Positions 25,990-35,907 of a DNA stretch of 64,000 nt are shown here, in pieces. The position numbers and the translations under genes were made by a program. The notes beneath the pieces are model-generated. The model saw nothing but the letters and a program-made list of their open reading frames with translations, was not told the DNA's origin and made no database searches. The first letter of the stretch is position 1. The number at the start of each line of letters is the position of its first letter. Source of the DNA: Aromatoleum tolulyticum (lineage in GTDB: Bacteria; Pseudomonadota; Gammaproteobacteria; Burkholderiales; Rhodocyclaceae); NCBI RefSeq assembly GCF_900156155.1, contig NZ_FTMD01000004.1:1-64000 (forward strand), read 5' to 3'.

Positions 25990-26847
25990 TCAGGCGCTCG
26001 CCGCGCCGAGGCAGCGGTGGCGCAACGCCGGCAGGCTTTCGCGCACGGCCGCGATGCGCGCCGGATCGACATCGGCCCAGATGAACCCGGGGCCTTCGTC
26101 GCGGCATGCGAGGACTTCGCCCCACGGGTCGACGATCAGCGTGTGGCCCCAGGTCACACGGCCGCTCGGATGGCGCCCGCCCTGGGCCGGCGCCATCACG
26201 TAGCACTGGTTCTCGATGGCGCGGGCACGCAGCAGCACCTCCCAGTGGTCGCGGCCGGTGGTGTAGGTGAAGGCCGCAGGCAGGATGATGAGATCGACCG
26301 CGCCCATCGCACGGAAGAGCTCGGGGAAGCGCAGGTCGTAGCATACCGACAGTCCCACACGGCCGCAGGGGGCGTCGAAGGTCACGACCTCCCTGCCCGC
26401 CTCGATCGTCGCGGCCTCGTCGTAGCGTTCGGCGCCCTTCTGGAAGCCGAACAGGTGGATCTTGTCGTAGCGCGCGACACGCTCGCCGCGGTCGTCGAAC
26501 ACCAGCGTCGAATTGCGCACCTTGGCGTCGGCGTCCGCCACCAGCGGGATCGTGCCGCCGACGAGCCATACGCCGTGGCGCGCGGCGGCCTCGCGCATGA
26601 AATCCTGGATGGGGCCGCTGCCGTCGGTTTCGCGGATCGCCACCTTGACGGTCTCGTCGGCAGTGATCAGCGGAAAATACTCGGGCAGGGCGACGAGCTT
26701 CGCGCCCGCGGCCGCAGCCTCGGCGATCAGCTCGCCCGCGACGCGCAGGTTGTCGCCGACGTCGGGGCCGGAAACGGTCTGGATCGCGGCAATACGCACG
26801 GGAGGCACGGGGGCGGCGGGCGGGGCGGAACGGTTCAAGCTGCTCAC
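25990..26847 (-). CDS. Carbon-nitrogen hydrolase (Nit/omega-amidase type)
   Basis: About 285 residues. The nitrilase triad is visible: Glu in ALPEYFPL (near 52), Lys in YDKIHLFG (near 127) and Cys in [13 protein letters not shown] (near 165). The last motif is typical of Nit1/Nit2-like amidases, which hydrolyse deaminated glutathione or alpha-ketoglutaramate; which one is not decided. The frame begins with a GTG overlapping the yhdP stop. A TTG three codons later has AGGAG at a better distance and may be the true start. Order yhdP-nit-tldD is conserved in betaproteobacteria. Confidence 0.9.
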   Translation of the reverse strand: MSSLNRSAPPAAPVPPVRIAAIQTVSGPDVGDNLRVAGELIAEAAAAGAKLVALPEYFPLITADETVKVAIRETDGSGPIQDFMREAAARHGVWLVGGTIPLVADADAKVRNSTLVFDDRGERVARYDKIHLFGFQKGAERYDEAATIEAGREVVTFDAPCGRVGLSVCYDLRFPELFRAMGAVDLIILPAAFTYTTGRDHWEVLLRARAIENQCYVMAPAQGGRHPSGRVTWGHTLIVDPWGEVLACRDEGPGFIWADVDPARIAAVRESLPALRHRCLGAASA

Positions 26848-29800
26848 TCCTGCTTCGATGGGTCCGCCGTGCCGGGGTTCGCGGCGGAGAGTTTCTCGAC
26901 TTTCGGGTCGGCCCAGTTGCCGGTGATCGAATAACTGAACGCGAACATCCTTTCGATCGGATCGCTCAGCGCCTTCTGCGCGACATAGGCGACCACGCCC
27001 GCGACCGGGTTGATGAGTCCGGCTGCGGCGCCCAGCGCGACCGATTCGGCCAGCGTCGGCTGCACTGTCACGCGCAGGTCCTGCGTCTCGTCCTCGAGGT
27101 CGACGGAACCGCTCATCCGCACCCGTGCCGAGGGGCCGCGGATCCGCAGATCGTCGGTGCGCAGCTGCCCCGAGGCCGCCTTGATGCTACCGGAAATGCT
27201 GTCGAAGGCGAATCCTTCGCTGAACACGTCGCGGAAGTCGAGCGTGAGGCGCCGCGGCAGGGACTGCAGGCTGAGCACGCCGAGCAGGCGCCCCATTCCC
27301 GGGTTGAGCTTGCGAAACTGCCCGTCCTCGGCCTCGACCATCATCGTTCCGGTCAGCGAGGGATAGTGGATGCGCGTCGGGGCCCCGCGCCAGGCGATCT
27401 TGCCCGCCAGCACCGCCGTGCCGCCGCGCACGACCTCCCCGTAGCCGAGCCGGCTTGCGAGCTGACCGATGTCGCGCGCCTCGAGGCGGAAATCGAGATC
27501 CGTCTGCGGCCGCGAGCCGGGACGCCACAGGCCGGAACCGCCCAGTTTTCCATCCGGATTCGCGAGGGACACGGAATCGAGGTGCCACATCCCGCCGCGA
27601 TTGCGCGCCTGCAATTCGAGACGGCCGAACTCGATGCCGCTCAGCGAGAAGCGATCGACGACGACGTCGAGGGCAGGCAGGCGGCGTGGCGGCTCCTCCG
27701 TCTCCGCAGCGCTCTCGGCCGCGTCGGGAGCCTCCGCGGCGGCGTCATGGCTCCCGGCCAGGACGAGGCGCTTCAGACGGGCACGCAGGGTGCCATCGCC
27801 GCCTTCGCGCCAGTCGAAATCCCCCTCCGCCTCGCGGCTTTCGATCCGCCCCTTCCAGCCGCCGTCGTCGGCACGCGCGCTGACGTGTGCGTCGCCGAGT
27901 TCCTGGCCGAAGCCGGTCAGGCGCTTCGCCCGCAGGTCCACCCCGGCGAGGGCGACCGAGCGCCCCGCCTGCGCCTCCTTGTGCTCGCCCGCATCGGCGG
28001 TGTCGAGCACCTTGCGCCAGGCATCGACGTCGAATTCGTCGAGCTTCGCCGCGATCGCGATGCCCGACTCCCCGGCGGGAATCCCGGCATGCACGCCGAC
28101 CCCGCCGCGCGCCGCGCCCCAGGTGTCGCCTTCGCGGCGACGCTCCAGCTGCAGTTCGCCGCGTCCCTCCAGCGCGACGCGCAAGCTTTCCGACTTGCCG
28201 TGCGCGGGGAAGTCCAGCGCCACGTGCAGCGGCCACGCGGCGGTGGCGCTCTTGTTCAGCGGCTCGGGCAGGCTCGACGCGACGCCGGCCAGCGTGGAGT
28301 CGACCACCACGCGCGTGCCCTGCGAGCGCACGTCGATGTTGGCCTGCCACTCGGCGCCGCCGGAGAGGTGATCGAGGCCGGGCCAATCGTGCGCCTCGCG
28401 CACGGCCTGCACCTTGAGCGCCCCGCGGGCATCGAACACCACGCCCCCGTCCTTGGCGGTGTGCGCCGCAAGTTGCATCGGTTCGCCGTACAGGCGCGCG
28501 CGCGCCTCGGGGATTTCCAGATCGTTCTCGGTGAAACGCACCACCCCGGTAGCCTCGGTCAGCGGCGGCAGGCCGTCGACCACGGTGAGGCGATTGGCTG
28601 CGAACCGGTATTCGCCCTTCACCGTGCTGGTATCGATGTGGCGCAGCGGCAGCACCAGCCTGAGGTCGAGCGCGCCCGTGCCCTCGGCACGCATCGCGTC
28701 GGTAAACCCGTCGATGCGGCGAGACACCGGGCTTTCGGAGACGAAACGCAGGAAATCGGCTGTCGCCCCCGCGGCGCGGCCATGGATGGTCATGATCTCG
28801 CCGCCCGGTGCGTCGAGGTCGGGCACGTCGGCGACGACGTTCGCAAGCGCAACGCCGAAGATGCGCGCGCGGTCGGCAGTGATGCGCATGCCCGGCCCTT
28901 CGAAGCGTACCTCGCCGTCGATGTTGGTGATCGACGGCCAGCCTTCGGCGTAGTCCAGCCGCGCGCCGAACACCCGCGTGGTCACGAGAAACTCGCCCGA
29001 CTTGCGGTCGCGGAAGGGAAAATCGTCGAGATTGCCCTTCAGGCGCAGGCGCGCATCCGGCACCCGCCCGCCTACGATGCCGTGCCGCAGCCAGGTCCGC
29101 GTCTCGTCATTCACGACGTGCGGCAGGTAACGCCACACCGCGCCACTCTCGGCGCGCGTGAGACGGGCATTCAGGTCGATCTCGCCTGCCCCCTCGGCGG
29201 CGGGCCAATAGCGCCCGGACGCCGTGCCGGTCGCATCGGGATTCTCGAAACTCGCACTGTCGAGCGCAATCTCGAGGCGGTCGGCGGATCGCGTCCAGCG
29301 TCCGTCCGCACGCAGGCTCGAAAAACCGATCCGCGACTCGGGGAAGACCGCCGGCAGCTCCAGCGCGGCGTTCTGGCCGGCGATGCGGAAGCGTCCGCTG
29401 CGTTCGTCGCCCTCGAGTTCCCCCGACATGCCCGCGAGGCCCGGAAGCCCCTCTTGCGGATTGAGCCCGATGCCGTCGAACCGGGCATGGATCTTCCACG
29501 TCTCGAGCCGCTCGGGTGGACCGCGCCACTCGAGACGCAGGTTGTCGAGCGTGCCCTGCGGCGCGAACGCGCCGAGACGCTCGCGCACGGCCGGATCGAA
29601 CGGCAGGTGCGCCGCCAGGTCGCTGAGCACGCGGAAATCGAGGCGCCCACTGGTGAACTTTCCGCCGTCGGGCGTGCCGTCGCCGGTGCCGTGCAGCACC
29701 AGATCCAGATCCGTCGGAGCGATCGCGAGACCATCGCCGGTCGCGAGCTCCAGCCCGCGCGCCGAGAACTCCATGCCATCCGGCGTGCGCCGCCCCGACA

Positions 29801-30743
29801 GGCGGCCGCGCACGCCCGCGAGTTCGAGCACCGGCAGTTCGTCGCCGAGGCGCGTATTCACATCATCGAGGGCGAGATCGACCGCCAGCGAGTCGATGCC
29901 CCCGTTGCCGAGTCCCACCCAGGCGCGCACTTCCCCCTCGCCCGCGAGCGCGACCGGATAGTCGATCCAGGTCCGCCAGCCGCCCAGGCTCGCATCGTCC
30001 GCCGACAGATACACCTGCCCCAGCCAGGACGAAGGGTCGGCCGGCGTGCGGCTCGCCAGGTCGCCGCGCACCTCCACCATCGGCGCGAGCTCGGCCGGCG
30101 CGTGCGCCTGCAGCGCGAACTGGTAGCGCGGGCCGCTGCGCAGCAGGCGGAACTGCACGCCCGTCAGGTTCAGCTCCGGGGCACCGCGCAACGCGTCGGT
30201 CCAGCCCAGGCTCGCATCGCGCACGACGATCTCGCGCTGCGCGAACAACCAGTCCGCAAACGTCCCGTCGGAGGTCGCCTCCGGGTCGATGCGCACGCCG
30301 GCGATGTAGATCGCGCCGTCGACCTCGCGTCGCATGGCAAGCACGGGGCTCTTCAGCTCGATGCTGTGAAAGTGCGGCTCGGCGCGCAGCAGCGAAGACC
30401 ACGACAGGGTCGCGTCGATGCTTTCCAGGCGCAGCGCGGGGCGCCCGGCGCCGTCCTTGAGTTCGAAGCCGACAAGGTGCAGGCGCGGACGCAGCCCCGA
30501 CAGGTCGGCGGACAGGCCCTCGATCGACACCGGCAGCCCGGCCGCGGCCGATATCGCATCTGCCACTTCCGCGCGGAACTCGCCCACGCGCGGCACCAGC
30601 ACCTCACGCACGAACAGGAAGCCCGCCCCGGCCACGAACCACGCCACCAGCAGCACGACCGACAGCACGCGCCACAGACGACCGCGACGCGCAGTGGACA
30701 CCAGGGAGCGGACGTCAGGAAGGTTTGCGTGGGGAGCGTTCAT
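26844..30743 (-). CDS. yhdP: YhdP family large envelope protein (AsmA-like)
   Basis: A 1299-residue protein with one N-terminal transmembrane helix (about residues 20-42) and a very long periplasmic part with the DUF3971 and AsmA-like C-terminal regions. YhdP-type proteins bridge inner and outer membranes and move phospholipid outward. Recognisable is the late stretch GRLLGVLSLQSLPRRLTLDFRD and the final LAESVALGAAAGLINPVAG. The start at 30743 (MNAPHANLP) is used; the codons before it lack a ribosome-binding site. An equally long open frame on the other strand is a composition artefact. Divergent from glnE. Confidence 0.93.
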   Translation of the reverse strand: MNAPHANLPDVRSLVSTARRGRLWRVLSVVLLVAWFVAGAGFLFVREVLVPRVGEFRAEVADAISAAAGLPVSIEGLSADLSGLRPRLHLVGFELKDGAGRPALRLESIDATLSWSSLLRAEPHFHSIELKSPVLAMRREVDGAIYIAGVRIDPEATSDGTFADWLFAQREIVVRDASLGWTDALRGAPELNLTGVQFRLLRSGPRYQFALQAHAPAELAPMVEVRGDLASRTPADPSSWLGQVYLSADDASLGGWRTWIDYPVALAGEGEVRAWVGLGNGGIDSLAVDLALDDVNTRLGDELPVLELAGVRGRLSGRRTPDGMEFSARGLELATGDGLAIAPTDLDLVLHGTGDGTPDGGKFTSGRLDFRVLSDLAAHLPFDPAVRERLGAFAPQGTLDNLRLEWRGPPERLETWKIHARFDGIGLNPQEGLPGLAGMSGELEGDERSGRFRIAGQNAALELPAVFPESRIGFSSLRADGRWTRSADRLEIALDSASFENPDATGTASGRYWPAAEGAGEIDLNARLTRAESGAVWRYLPHVVNDETRTWLRHGIVGGRVPDARLRLKGNLDDFPFRDRKSGEFLVTTRVFGARLDYAEGWPSITNIDGEVRFEGPGMRITADRARIFGVALANVVADVPDLDAPGGEIMTIHGRAAGATADFLRFVSESPVSRRIDGFTDAMRAEGTGALDLRLVLPLRHIDTSTVKGEYRFAANRLTVVDGLPPLTEATGVVRFTENDLEIPEARARLYGEPMQLAAHTAKDGGVVFDARGALKVQAVREAHDWPGLDHLSGGAEWQANIDVRSQGTRVVVDSTLAGVASSLPEPLNKSATAAWPLHVALDFPAHGKSESLRVALEGRGELQLERRREGDTWGAARGGVGVHAGIPAGESGIAIAAKLDEFDVDAWRKVLDTADAGEHKEAQAGRSVALAGVDLRAKRLTGFGQELGDAHVSARADDGGWKGRIESREAEGDFDWREGGDGTLRARLKRLVLAGSHDAAAEAPDAAESAAETEEPPRRLPALDVVVDRFSLSGIEFGRLELQARNRGGMWHLDSVSLANPDGKLGGSGLWRPGSRPQTDLDFRLEARDIGQLASRLGYGEVVRGGTAVLAGKIAWRGAPTRIHYPSLTGTMMVEAEDGQFRKLNPGMGRLLGVLSLQSLPRRLTLDFRDVFSEGFAFDSISGSIKAASGQLRTDDLRIRGPSARVRMSGSVDLEDETQDLRVTVQPTLAESVALGAAAGLINPVAGVVAYVAQKALSDPIERMFAFSYSITGNWADPKVEKLSAANPGTADPSKQE

Positions 30744-30885
30744 CGGCAATAAGGCGGAAGGGACGCCGCGATGCGACTGAATGCGGACCGGGTTCGATAC
30801 AATCCAGTCTGCATCCTGAGCGTCGGCATCAGCTCAAGCGTCCGGGGAACCGCGCATTCTATCAACGATCCAGAGCTCGCCTCCC

Positions 30886-33570
30886 ATGTCCGAGACACCC
30901 AAGCAGCCCTCCGAAGCAATTTGTTACGCCGCCGCGCTGTCGCGCTACCTGCAGCGCACGCTCGACAGCCGCGCCTGGCTCGCCGAACGGCTCGCTGATT
31001 CGCTCGACCGGCCGCTCGATGCCGAGGCGATGCAGGCCTTCATGGCGACATCCGGGCTCGACGAGACCCGCCTGCGCGGCACGCTGCGCAACCTGCGCAC
31101 CTGGGTCATGTGCCACCTCATCGTGCGCGACCTCAACGGCAAGGCCGACCTCGCCGAAGTCACCGAAACCATGACCGTGCTCGCCGAAGTCACGATCCGC
31201 GCCGCCCACGACGTGCTGCGCGAGGCCATGGTGCAACGGTACGGCGCCCCGGTGTCGCAGACCGGCTGGGAACAGGAACTGCTCGTCGTCGGCATGGGCA
31301 AGCTCGGCGGACGCGAACTCAACGTCTCTTCTGACATCGACCTGATCTTCATCTATCCCGAGGACGGTGAAACCGGCGGAGCGAAGGTCATCAGCAACTT
31401 CGAGTTCTTCGAACGTCTCGGCAAGCAGCTGATCCAGGCGCTGGCCGAGATCACCGAGCACGGCCAGGTCTTCCGCGTCGACATGCGCCTGCGTCCGAAC
31501 GGCGACTCGGGGCCGCTGGTGTGCTCCTTCGACATGCTGGAGAACTACTTCATCACCCAGGGGCGCGAATGGGAGCGCTACGCGTGGATCAAGGCGCGCG
31601 TGCTCGCCGGCGAACGCTTCGAGGAACTGGAGAAGATCGCCCGCCCCTTCGTCTACCGCAAGTACCTCGACTTCGGCGCCATCAACGCGATGCGCGACCT
31701 GCACGCGCAGATCCGCCGCGAAGTCGCGCGCCGCGACCGCGCCAACAACATCAAGCTGGGGCCCGGCGGCATCCGCGAGATCGAGTTCATCGCCCAGGTC
31801 TTCCAGATCATCCGCGGCGGGCGCGAGACCCAGCTGCAGATCCGCCCGACACTCAAGGTGCTCGCGCGCCTGGCCGAACGCGGCTTCCTCGCCGCGGAGG
31901 CGGTTGCCGAACTCGGCGAGGCCTACGAATTCCTGCGCCGCCTCGAACACCGCCTGCAGTACCTCGACGACGCGCAGACGCACGACCTGCCCGGCAACGA
32001 CGAGGACCGCGCGCGCATCGCGCGCGCGATGGGCTTCCCCGACTTCGCCGCCCTGCTCGACGTCCTCGACCGCTACCGTGCGATGGTGAGCCGGCACTTC
32101 GAGCACGTCTTCGGCGACCCCGCGGAGGAAGGCCACACCCTCGACGGCATGTGGGCCTCGGCCGGCGACTCCGGCCAGGCCGAAGCCACGCTCGCCAAGC
32201 TGGGCTACCGCGACCCGCCCGCCGCCGCGCGCCGCCTCGCGGCGATCCGCACCGGCAACCGCTACCAACAGCTGCCCAACCACATTCGCAGCCGCCTCGA
32301 TGCGCTGATCCCGCGCGTCGTGGAAGCCGCCGCCGGCACCTCGGGCGCCGACGAGACGCTCGGGCGCTGCCTCGACCTCCTCGAATCGATCAGCCGCCGC
32401 GGCGCCTATCTCGCGCTGCTGCAGCAATACCCGCAGGCGCTGCGCCGCGTCGCCGACCTCATGAACGCGTCGCGCTGGGCCGCGCAGTTCCTCATCCGCC
32501 ACCCCATCCTGCTCGACGAACTGCTCGACGCGCGCGTGCTGCAGACGGCCCCCGAGTGGGCAACGCTGCGCCAGCAGATCGCCGAAGCCGTGGACGCCGT
32601 CGAACCCGACATGGAGCGGCAGATGGACATGATGCGCGAACAGCACCACGCGCTCGTGTTCCGGCTGCTGATGCAGGACATCGCCGGCATGCTCACGGTC
32701 GAAAAGCTCGCCGACCACCTCTCGGCGCTCGCCGACATGATGCTGGACCTGAGCATCCCGACGATCTGGCGCAAGATCAAGATCCGCCACCGCGACGTAC
32801 CCAAGTTCGCCGTGATCGCCTACGGCAAGCTCGGCGGCAAGGAGCTCGGTTACGCGAGCGACCTCGACCTCGTGTACCTGCACGACGACGACGCCCCGGA
32901 AGCGCCCGAGGTCTACACCCGCCTCGGCCAGCGCCTGAACACCTGGCTGTCGAGCCAGACGGCCGCGGGCATCATGTTCGAGACCGACCTGCGCCTGCGC
33001 CCCAACGGCGAGTCCGGCATGCTCGTGTGCTCGCTCGACTCCTTCCGCAAGTACCAGCTCGAGTCCGCCTGGGTGTGGGAGCACCAGGCGCTCACGCGCG
33101 CGCGTTTCGCCGCCGGCGACCCGGAGCTCGGCGAAGCCTTCGAGCGCATCCGCTGCGAGGTCCTGCGCCAGCCGCGCGACCTCGACAAGCTGCACGCCGA
33201 CGTGCTCGAGATGCGCCACAAGATGCGCGATGCGCACGCGGGCAAGAGCGAGCTCTTCGACCTCAAGCACGATCTCGGCGGCCTCATCGACGTCGAATTC
33301 CTCGTCCAGTACCTCGTGCTCGGCCATGCCCACCAGTATCCGGAACTCACCGGCAACCTCGGCAACATCGCCCTGCTGCGCATCGCCGGCGATCTCAACC
33401 TGATCCCGGCCGGCCTCGCGGGCCGCTGCGGCGACAGCTACCGCATGTTCCGCCACCTGCAGCACCGCCAGCGCCTCAACGACCTGCCCTCCCGCGTCCA
33501 ACCGCTGGAAGTCGCGTTCGCGCGCGACTCGGTGCGCCGCCTGTGGCAGCTGGTGTTCGGCGAGGACTGA
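30886..33570 (+). CDS. glnE: Glutamine synthetase adenylyltransferase/deadenylase
   Basis: An 894-residue bifunctional enzyme that adenylylates glutamine synthetase when nitrogen is plentiful and removes AMP when it is scarce. Two nucleotidyltransferase halves are seen: GMGKLGGRELNVSSDIDL near residue 135 (deadenylase) and AYGKLGGKELGYASDLDL near 643 (adenylylase). Each is followed by a helical regulatory bundle. PII proteins, encoded elsewhere, control the balance. Slightly shorter than the E. coli protein (946) but complete. Divergent from yhdP across 142 bases. Confidence 0.97.
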   Translation: MSETPKQPSEAICYAAALSRYLQRTLDSRAWLAERLADSLDRPLDAEAMQAFMATSGLDETRLRGTLRNLRTWVMCHLIVRDLNGKADLAEVTETMTVLAEVTIRAAHDVLREAMVQRYGAPVSQTGWEQELLVVGMGKLGGRELNVSSDIDLIFIYPEDGETGGAKVISNFEFFERLGKQLIQALAEITEHGQVFRVDMRLRPNGDSGPLVCSFDMLENYFITQGREWERYAWIKARVLAGERFEELEKIARPFVYRKYLDFGAINAMRDLHAQIRREVARRDRANNIKLGPGGIREIEFIAQVFQIIRGGRETQLQIRPTLKVLARLAERGFLAAEAVAELGEAYEFLRRLEHRLQYLDDAQTHDLPGNDEDRARIARAMGFPDFAALLDVLDRYRAMVSRHFEHVFGDPAEEGHTLDGMWASAGDSGQAEATLAKLGYRDPPAAARRLAAIRTGNRYQQLPNHIRSRLDALIPRVVEAAAGTSGADETLGRCLDLLESISRRGAYLALLQQYPQALRRVADLMNASRWAAQFLIRHPILLDELLDARVLQTAPEWATLRQQIAEAVDAVEPDMERQMDMMREQHHALVFRLLMQDIAGMLTVEKLADHLSALADMMLDLSIPTIWRKIKIRHRDVPKFAVIAYGKLGGKELGYASDLDLVYLHDDDAPEAPEVYTRLGQRLNTWLSSQTAAGIMFETDLRLRPNGESGMLVCSLDSFRKYQLESAWVWEHQALTRARFAAGDPELGEAFERIRCEVLRQPRDLDKLHADVLEMRHKMRDAHAGKSELFDLKHDLGGLIDVEFLVQYLVLGHAHQYPELTGNLGNIALLRIAGDLNLIPAGLAGRCGDSYRMFRHLQHRQRLNDLPSRVQPLEVAFARDSVRRLWQLVFGED

Positions 33571-33691
33571 AGCACGCTGCGCCGCACGGGCGCGGAAACG
33601 CCGACTGTAATATTTCAGTTCAAATTCCACGCATGACGCGAAGGTTGTCCGCGACTAGAATCAGGCTCCTTCCATCGGGTAGACGAGCCTC

Positions 33692-35218
33692 ATGAGCCAG
33701 GAAATCGAACTCAAACTCGCGCTGCCCCCCAAGGCCCTGGCCGCGCTGCGGCGCCATCCGCTGGTGGCCGGCGCCGCCCGCCAGGGCAGCGCGAAGACGC
33801 TCGACAACACCTACTTCGACACGCCGGACCTGCGGCTCAAGGAGCGCAAGATCGCCCTGCGCACCCGCAGGCAGGGTCGCGTCGAACTGCAGACCGTGAA
33901 GTGCGCGGCCGAATCCACGGCCGGCCTCACGAGCCGGCCCGAATGGGAACAGCCCTTTTCCGGCAGCTTCGACTTCAGCGCAGTCGATGCCCCCAAGGTG
34001 CGCAAACTCCTCACCCGCCACGCATCCAGCCTCGCCCCCGTCTTCGCGACCCGCTTCCGGCGCGAAACGCGCCTGTATGCGCCCGACGACAAGGTGCGCA
34101 TCCTGATGATGATAGACACCGGGGAAGTCGTCGCCGGCGACCGGCGCGCGCCGATCAGCGAACTCGAGCTCGAACTCGTCGCCGGCGAGCCGCTCGACCT
34201 GCTGCTGCTCGCCTGTCGCCTTGCCGCCGACAACCCGCTGATGCCCAGTGACATCAGCAAGGCCGAACGCGGCTACGCGCTCCACCTCGGCACACGACTC
34301 GAACCCGCACGCGCCGAAGCGTCGGCCATCGACAGCGGCGATTCACCGCTCGCGGCCTTCCGCACCCTCGCCTACTCCTGCCTGCGCCAGTGGCAGGCCA
34401 ACGCCGTCGGCGCGACCGAGGACGGCGCGCCCGAATTCATCCACCAGCTGCGCGTCGCCTTGCGGCGCCTGCGTACCCTGCTGAGCCTCTTCGCACCGAT
34501 CCTGCCGCCCGAATTCGTCGAGCACTGGCGCGCGCGCCTCGGCGAAAACGCACGCAACTTCGCCGAGGCGCGCGATCTCGACGTCCTGTACGAAGAGATC
34601 CTCACGCCGGTCGCGACCGACGAAGCCGGGCACAGCGGCAGCGAAGCCGACTCGGTGATCGCCCTCGCCGAACGCATCGGCGCCGAACGCGAGCGCGCGC
34701 GCGGCGAATCGCTGCATACGCTCGACCCCGCCGCCCAGGGCCGGCTCATGATCGGCCTGACCGCGGCGCTCCACGCCCTGCCGGACGACGGCGCCCGTGC
34801 CGACCACGCCCTCGCCGACTTCACGGTGCGCCAGCTCGAGCGCCTGCGCAAGAAGGTCCGGCGCCGCCATGCCGCGGCGGCCGACCGCAGCCGCACCCAC
34901 CTGCACGCACTGCGCATCGCCCTCAAGCGCCTGCGCTACGCGCTCGAGTTCTTCGCCCCGCTGTTGCCGGCCAAGCCCACCCGCCGCTACGTCGCGACCA
35001 TCGTCCGCGCCCAGAACGCGCTCGGGTTCGTGCACGACGTCGATGTCGCGCGCATCCGCCTCGCGCACTACGCCGGCGACGACCCCGAACTGCGCGCCGC
35101 GGCCGCCTTCGTGTGCGGCTGGCACGGCCCCGCCTACGCCCGCCTCGGCCGCCGCGCGCTGCGCGACGTCGCGCGCCTGCTCGGCGAAGACGCCCCTTGG
35201 GCGGCGGCACGCGGCTAA
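33692..35218 (+). CDS. CYTH and CHAD domain protein
   Basis: A 508-residue soluble protein. The N-terminal CYTH domain (about 1-200) begins with the EIELKLAL signature and keeps the acidic and basic tunnel residues typical of inorganic triphosphatases. The C-terminal CHAD domain (about 220-500) is helical, with the regular histidines and arginines that bind polyphosphate (HQLRVALRRLRT, HALRIALKRLRYALEF). Known relatives cleave tripolyphosphate and attach to polyphosphate granules. SixA follows after 62 bases. The gene starts at the ATG opening MSQEIELK. Confidence 0.93.
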   Translation: MSQEIELKLALPPKALAALRRHPLVAGAARQGSAKTLDNTYFDTPDLRLKERKIALRTRRQGRVELQTVKCAAESTAGLTSRPEWEQPFSGSFDFSAVDAPKVRKLLTRHASSLAPVFATRFRRETRLYAPDDKVRILMMIDTGEVVAGDRRAPISELELELVAGEPLDLLLLACRLAADNPLMPSDISKAERGYALHLGTRLEPARAEASAIDSGDSPLAAFRTLAYSCLRQWQANAVGATEDGAPEFIHQLRVALRRLRTLLSLFAPILPPEFVEHWRARLGENARNFAEARDLDVLYEEILTPVATDEAGHSGSEADSVIALAERIGAERERARGESLHTLDPAAQGRLMIGLTAALHALPDDGARADHALADFTVRQLERLRKKVRRRHAAAADRSRTHLHALRIALKRLRYALEFFAPLLPAKPTRRYVATIVRAQNALGFVHDVDVARIRLAHYAGDDPELRAAAAFVCGWHGPAYARLGRRALRDVARLLGEDAPWAAARG

Positions 35219-35280
35219 GCCGTCATCGCGCGGCAACACTCGCCCCATAGGCTGTCGCACCTTTGGACACGGAGGACACC

Positions 35281-35733
35281 ATGGACCTGTTGCTGTGGCG
35301 CCATGCCGAAGCGGTCGACGGCAGTCCCGACCACACGCGCGAACTCACCGAACGCGGCCTGCGCCAGGCGCAGCGCATGGCCGCCTGGCTGGAAGAGCGC
35401 CGCCCCAAGCGCCTGCGCGTGCTCGTCAGCCCGACCGTGCGCACCCGCCAGACCGCAGGCGCCTTCACCGACCGCTTCGAGATCGTCCCCTCCCTGGGCC
35501 CCGAAGGCAGCGTCGCCGACCTGCTCGCCGCCACCGGCTGGCCGGACTCCGCCGGCCCCTGTCTGGTCGTCGGCCATCAGCCGGCGCTCGGCCGCATGGC
35601 CGCCCTGCTGCTCTCGGGCGTGGAAGCCGACTGGACGATCAAGAAAGGCGCATTGTGGTGGTTCAGCAACCGCGTGCGCGAAGGCGAAACCCAGACCGTG
35701 CTGCGCGCGGTCGTCCCCCCCGACCTCGCCTGA
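35281..35733 (+). CDS. sixA: Phosphohistidine phosphatase SixA family
   Basis: A 150-residue histidine-phosphatase-superfamily enzyme. The nucleophile lies in LLWRHAEAV at residues 4-12, and the second histidine in VGHQPALGRM near residue 100. E. coli SixA removes phosphate from histidine in phosphotransfer proteins. GGAGG lies five bases before the ATG. The pairing with the CYTH-CHAD gene suggests a role around phosphate or polyphosphate metabolism, but that is context only. Confidence 0.9.
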   Translation: MDLLLWRHAEAVDGSPDHTRELTERGLRQAQRMAAWLEERRPKRLRVLVSPTVRTRQTAGAFTDRFEIVPSLGPEGSVADLLAATGWPDSAGPCLVVGHQPALGRMAALLLSGVEADWTIKKGALWWFSNRVREGETQTVLRAVVPPDLA

Positions 35734-35907
35734 GGCCGGCCGCATCAGGGCCAGGATGCCGCCGCCGCGGCCATCCTTTGCGCAGTGCAGAAAATTTGTC
35801 CGCGAATCGACATCGCTGACGCGGCGCTTGCCGTAAGATTCGCCCTGCGACAAGGGCGCCGTTCGCCCGCCCGCGCCTTCCGCTCAACTCGTCCGGGCAT
35901 TCCATAG

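Noticed and set aside
27366-30752. An 1128-codon open frame on the plus strand opposite yhdP
   Set aside because: High GC leaves the complementary frame free of stops. Its translation is a His/Arg/Gln/Gly-rich low-order sequence with no domain, while the minus strand gives a complete YhdP protein.
30862-33630. A 922-codon open frame on the minus strand opposite glnE
   Set aside because: The same composition effect. The plus strand has both nucleotidyltransferase halves of GlnE in a single frame.
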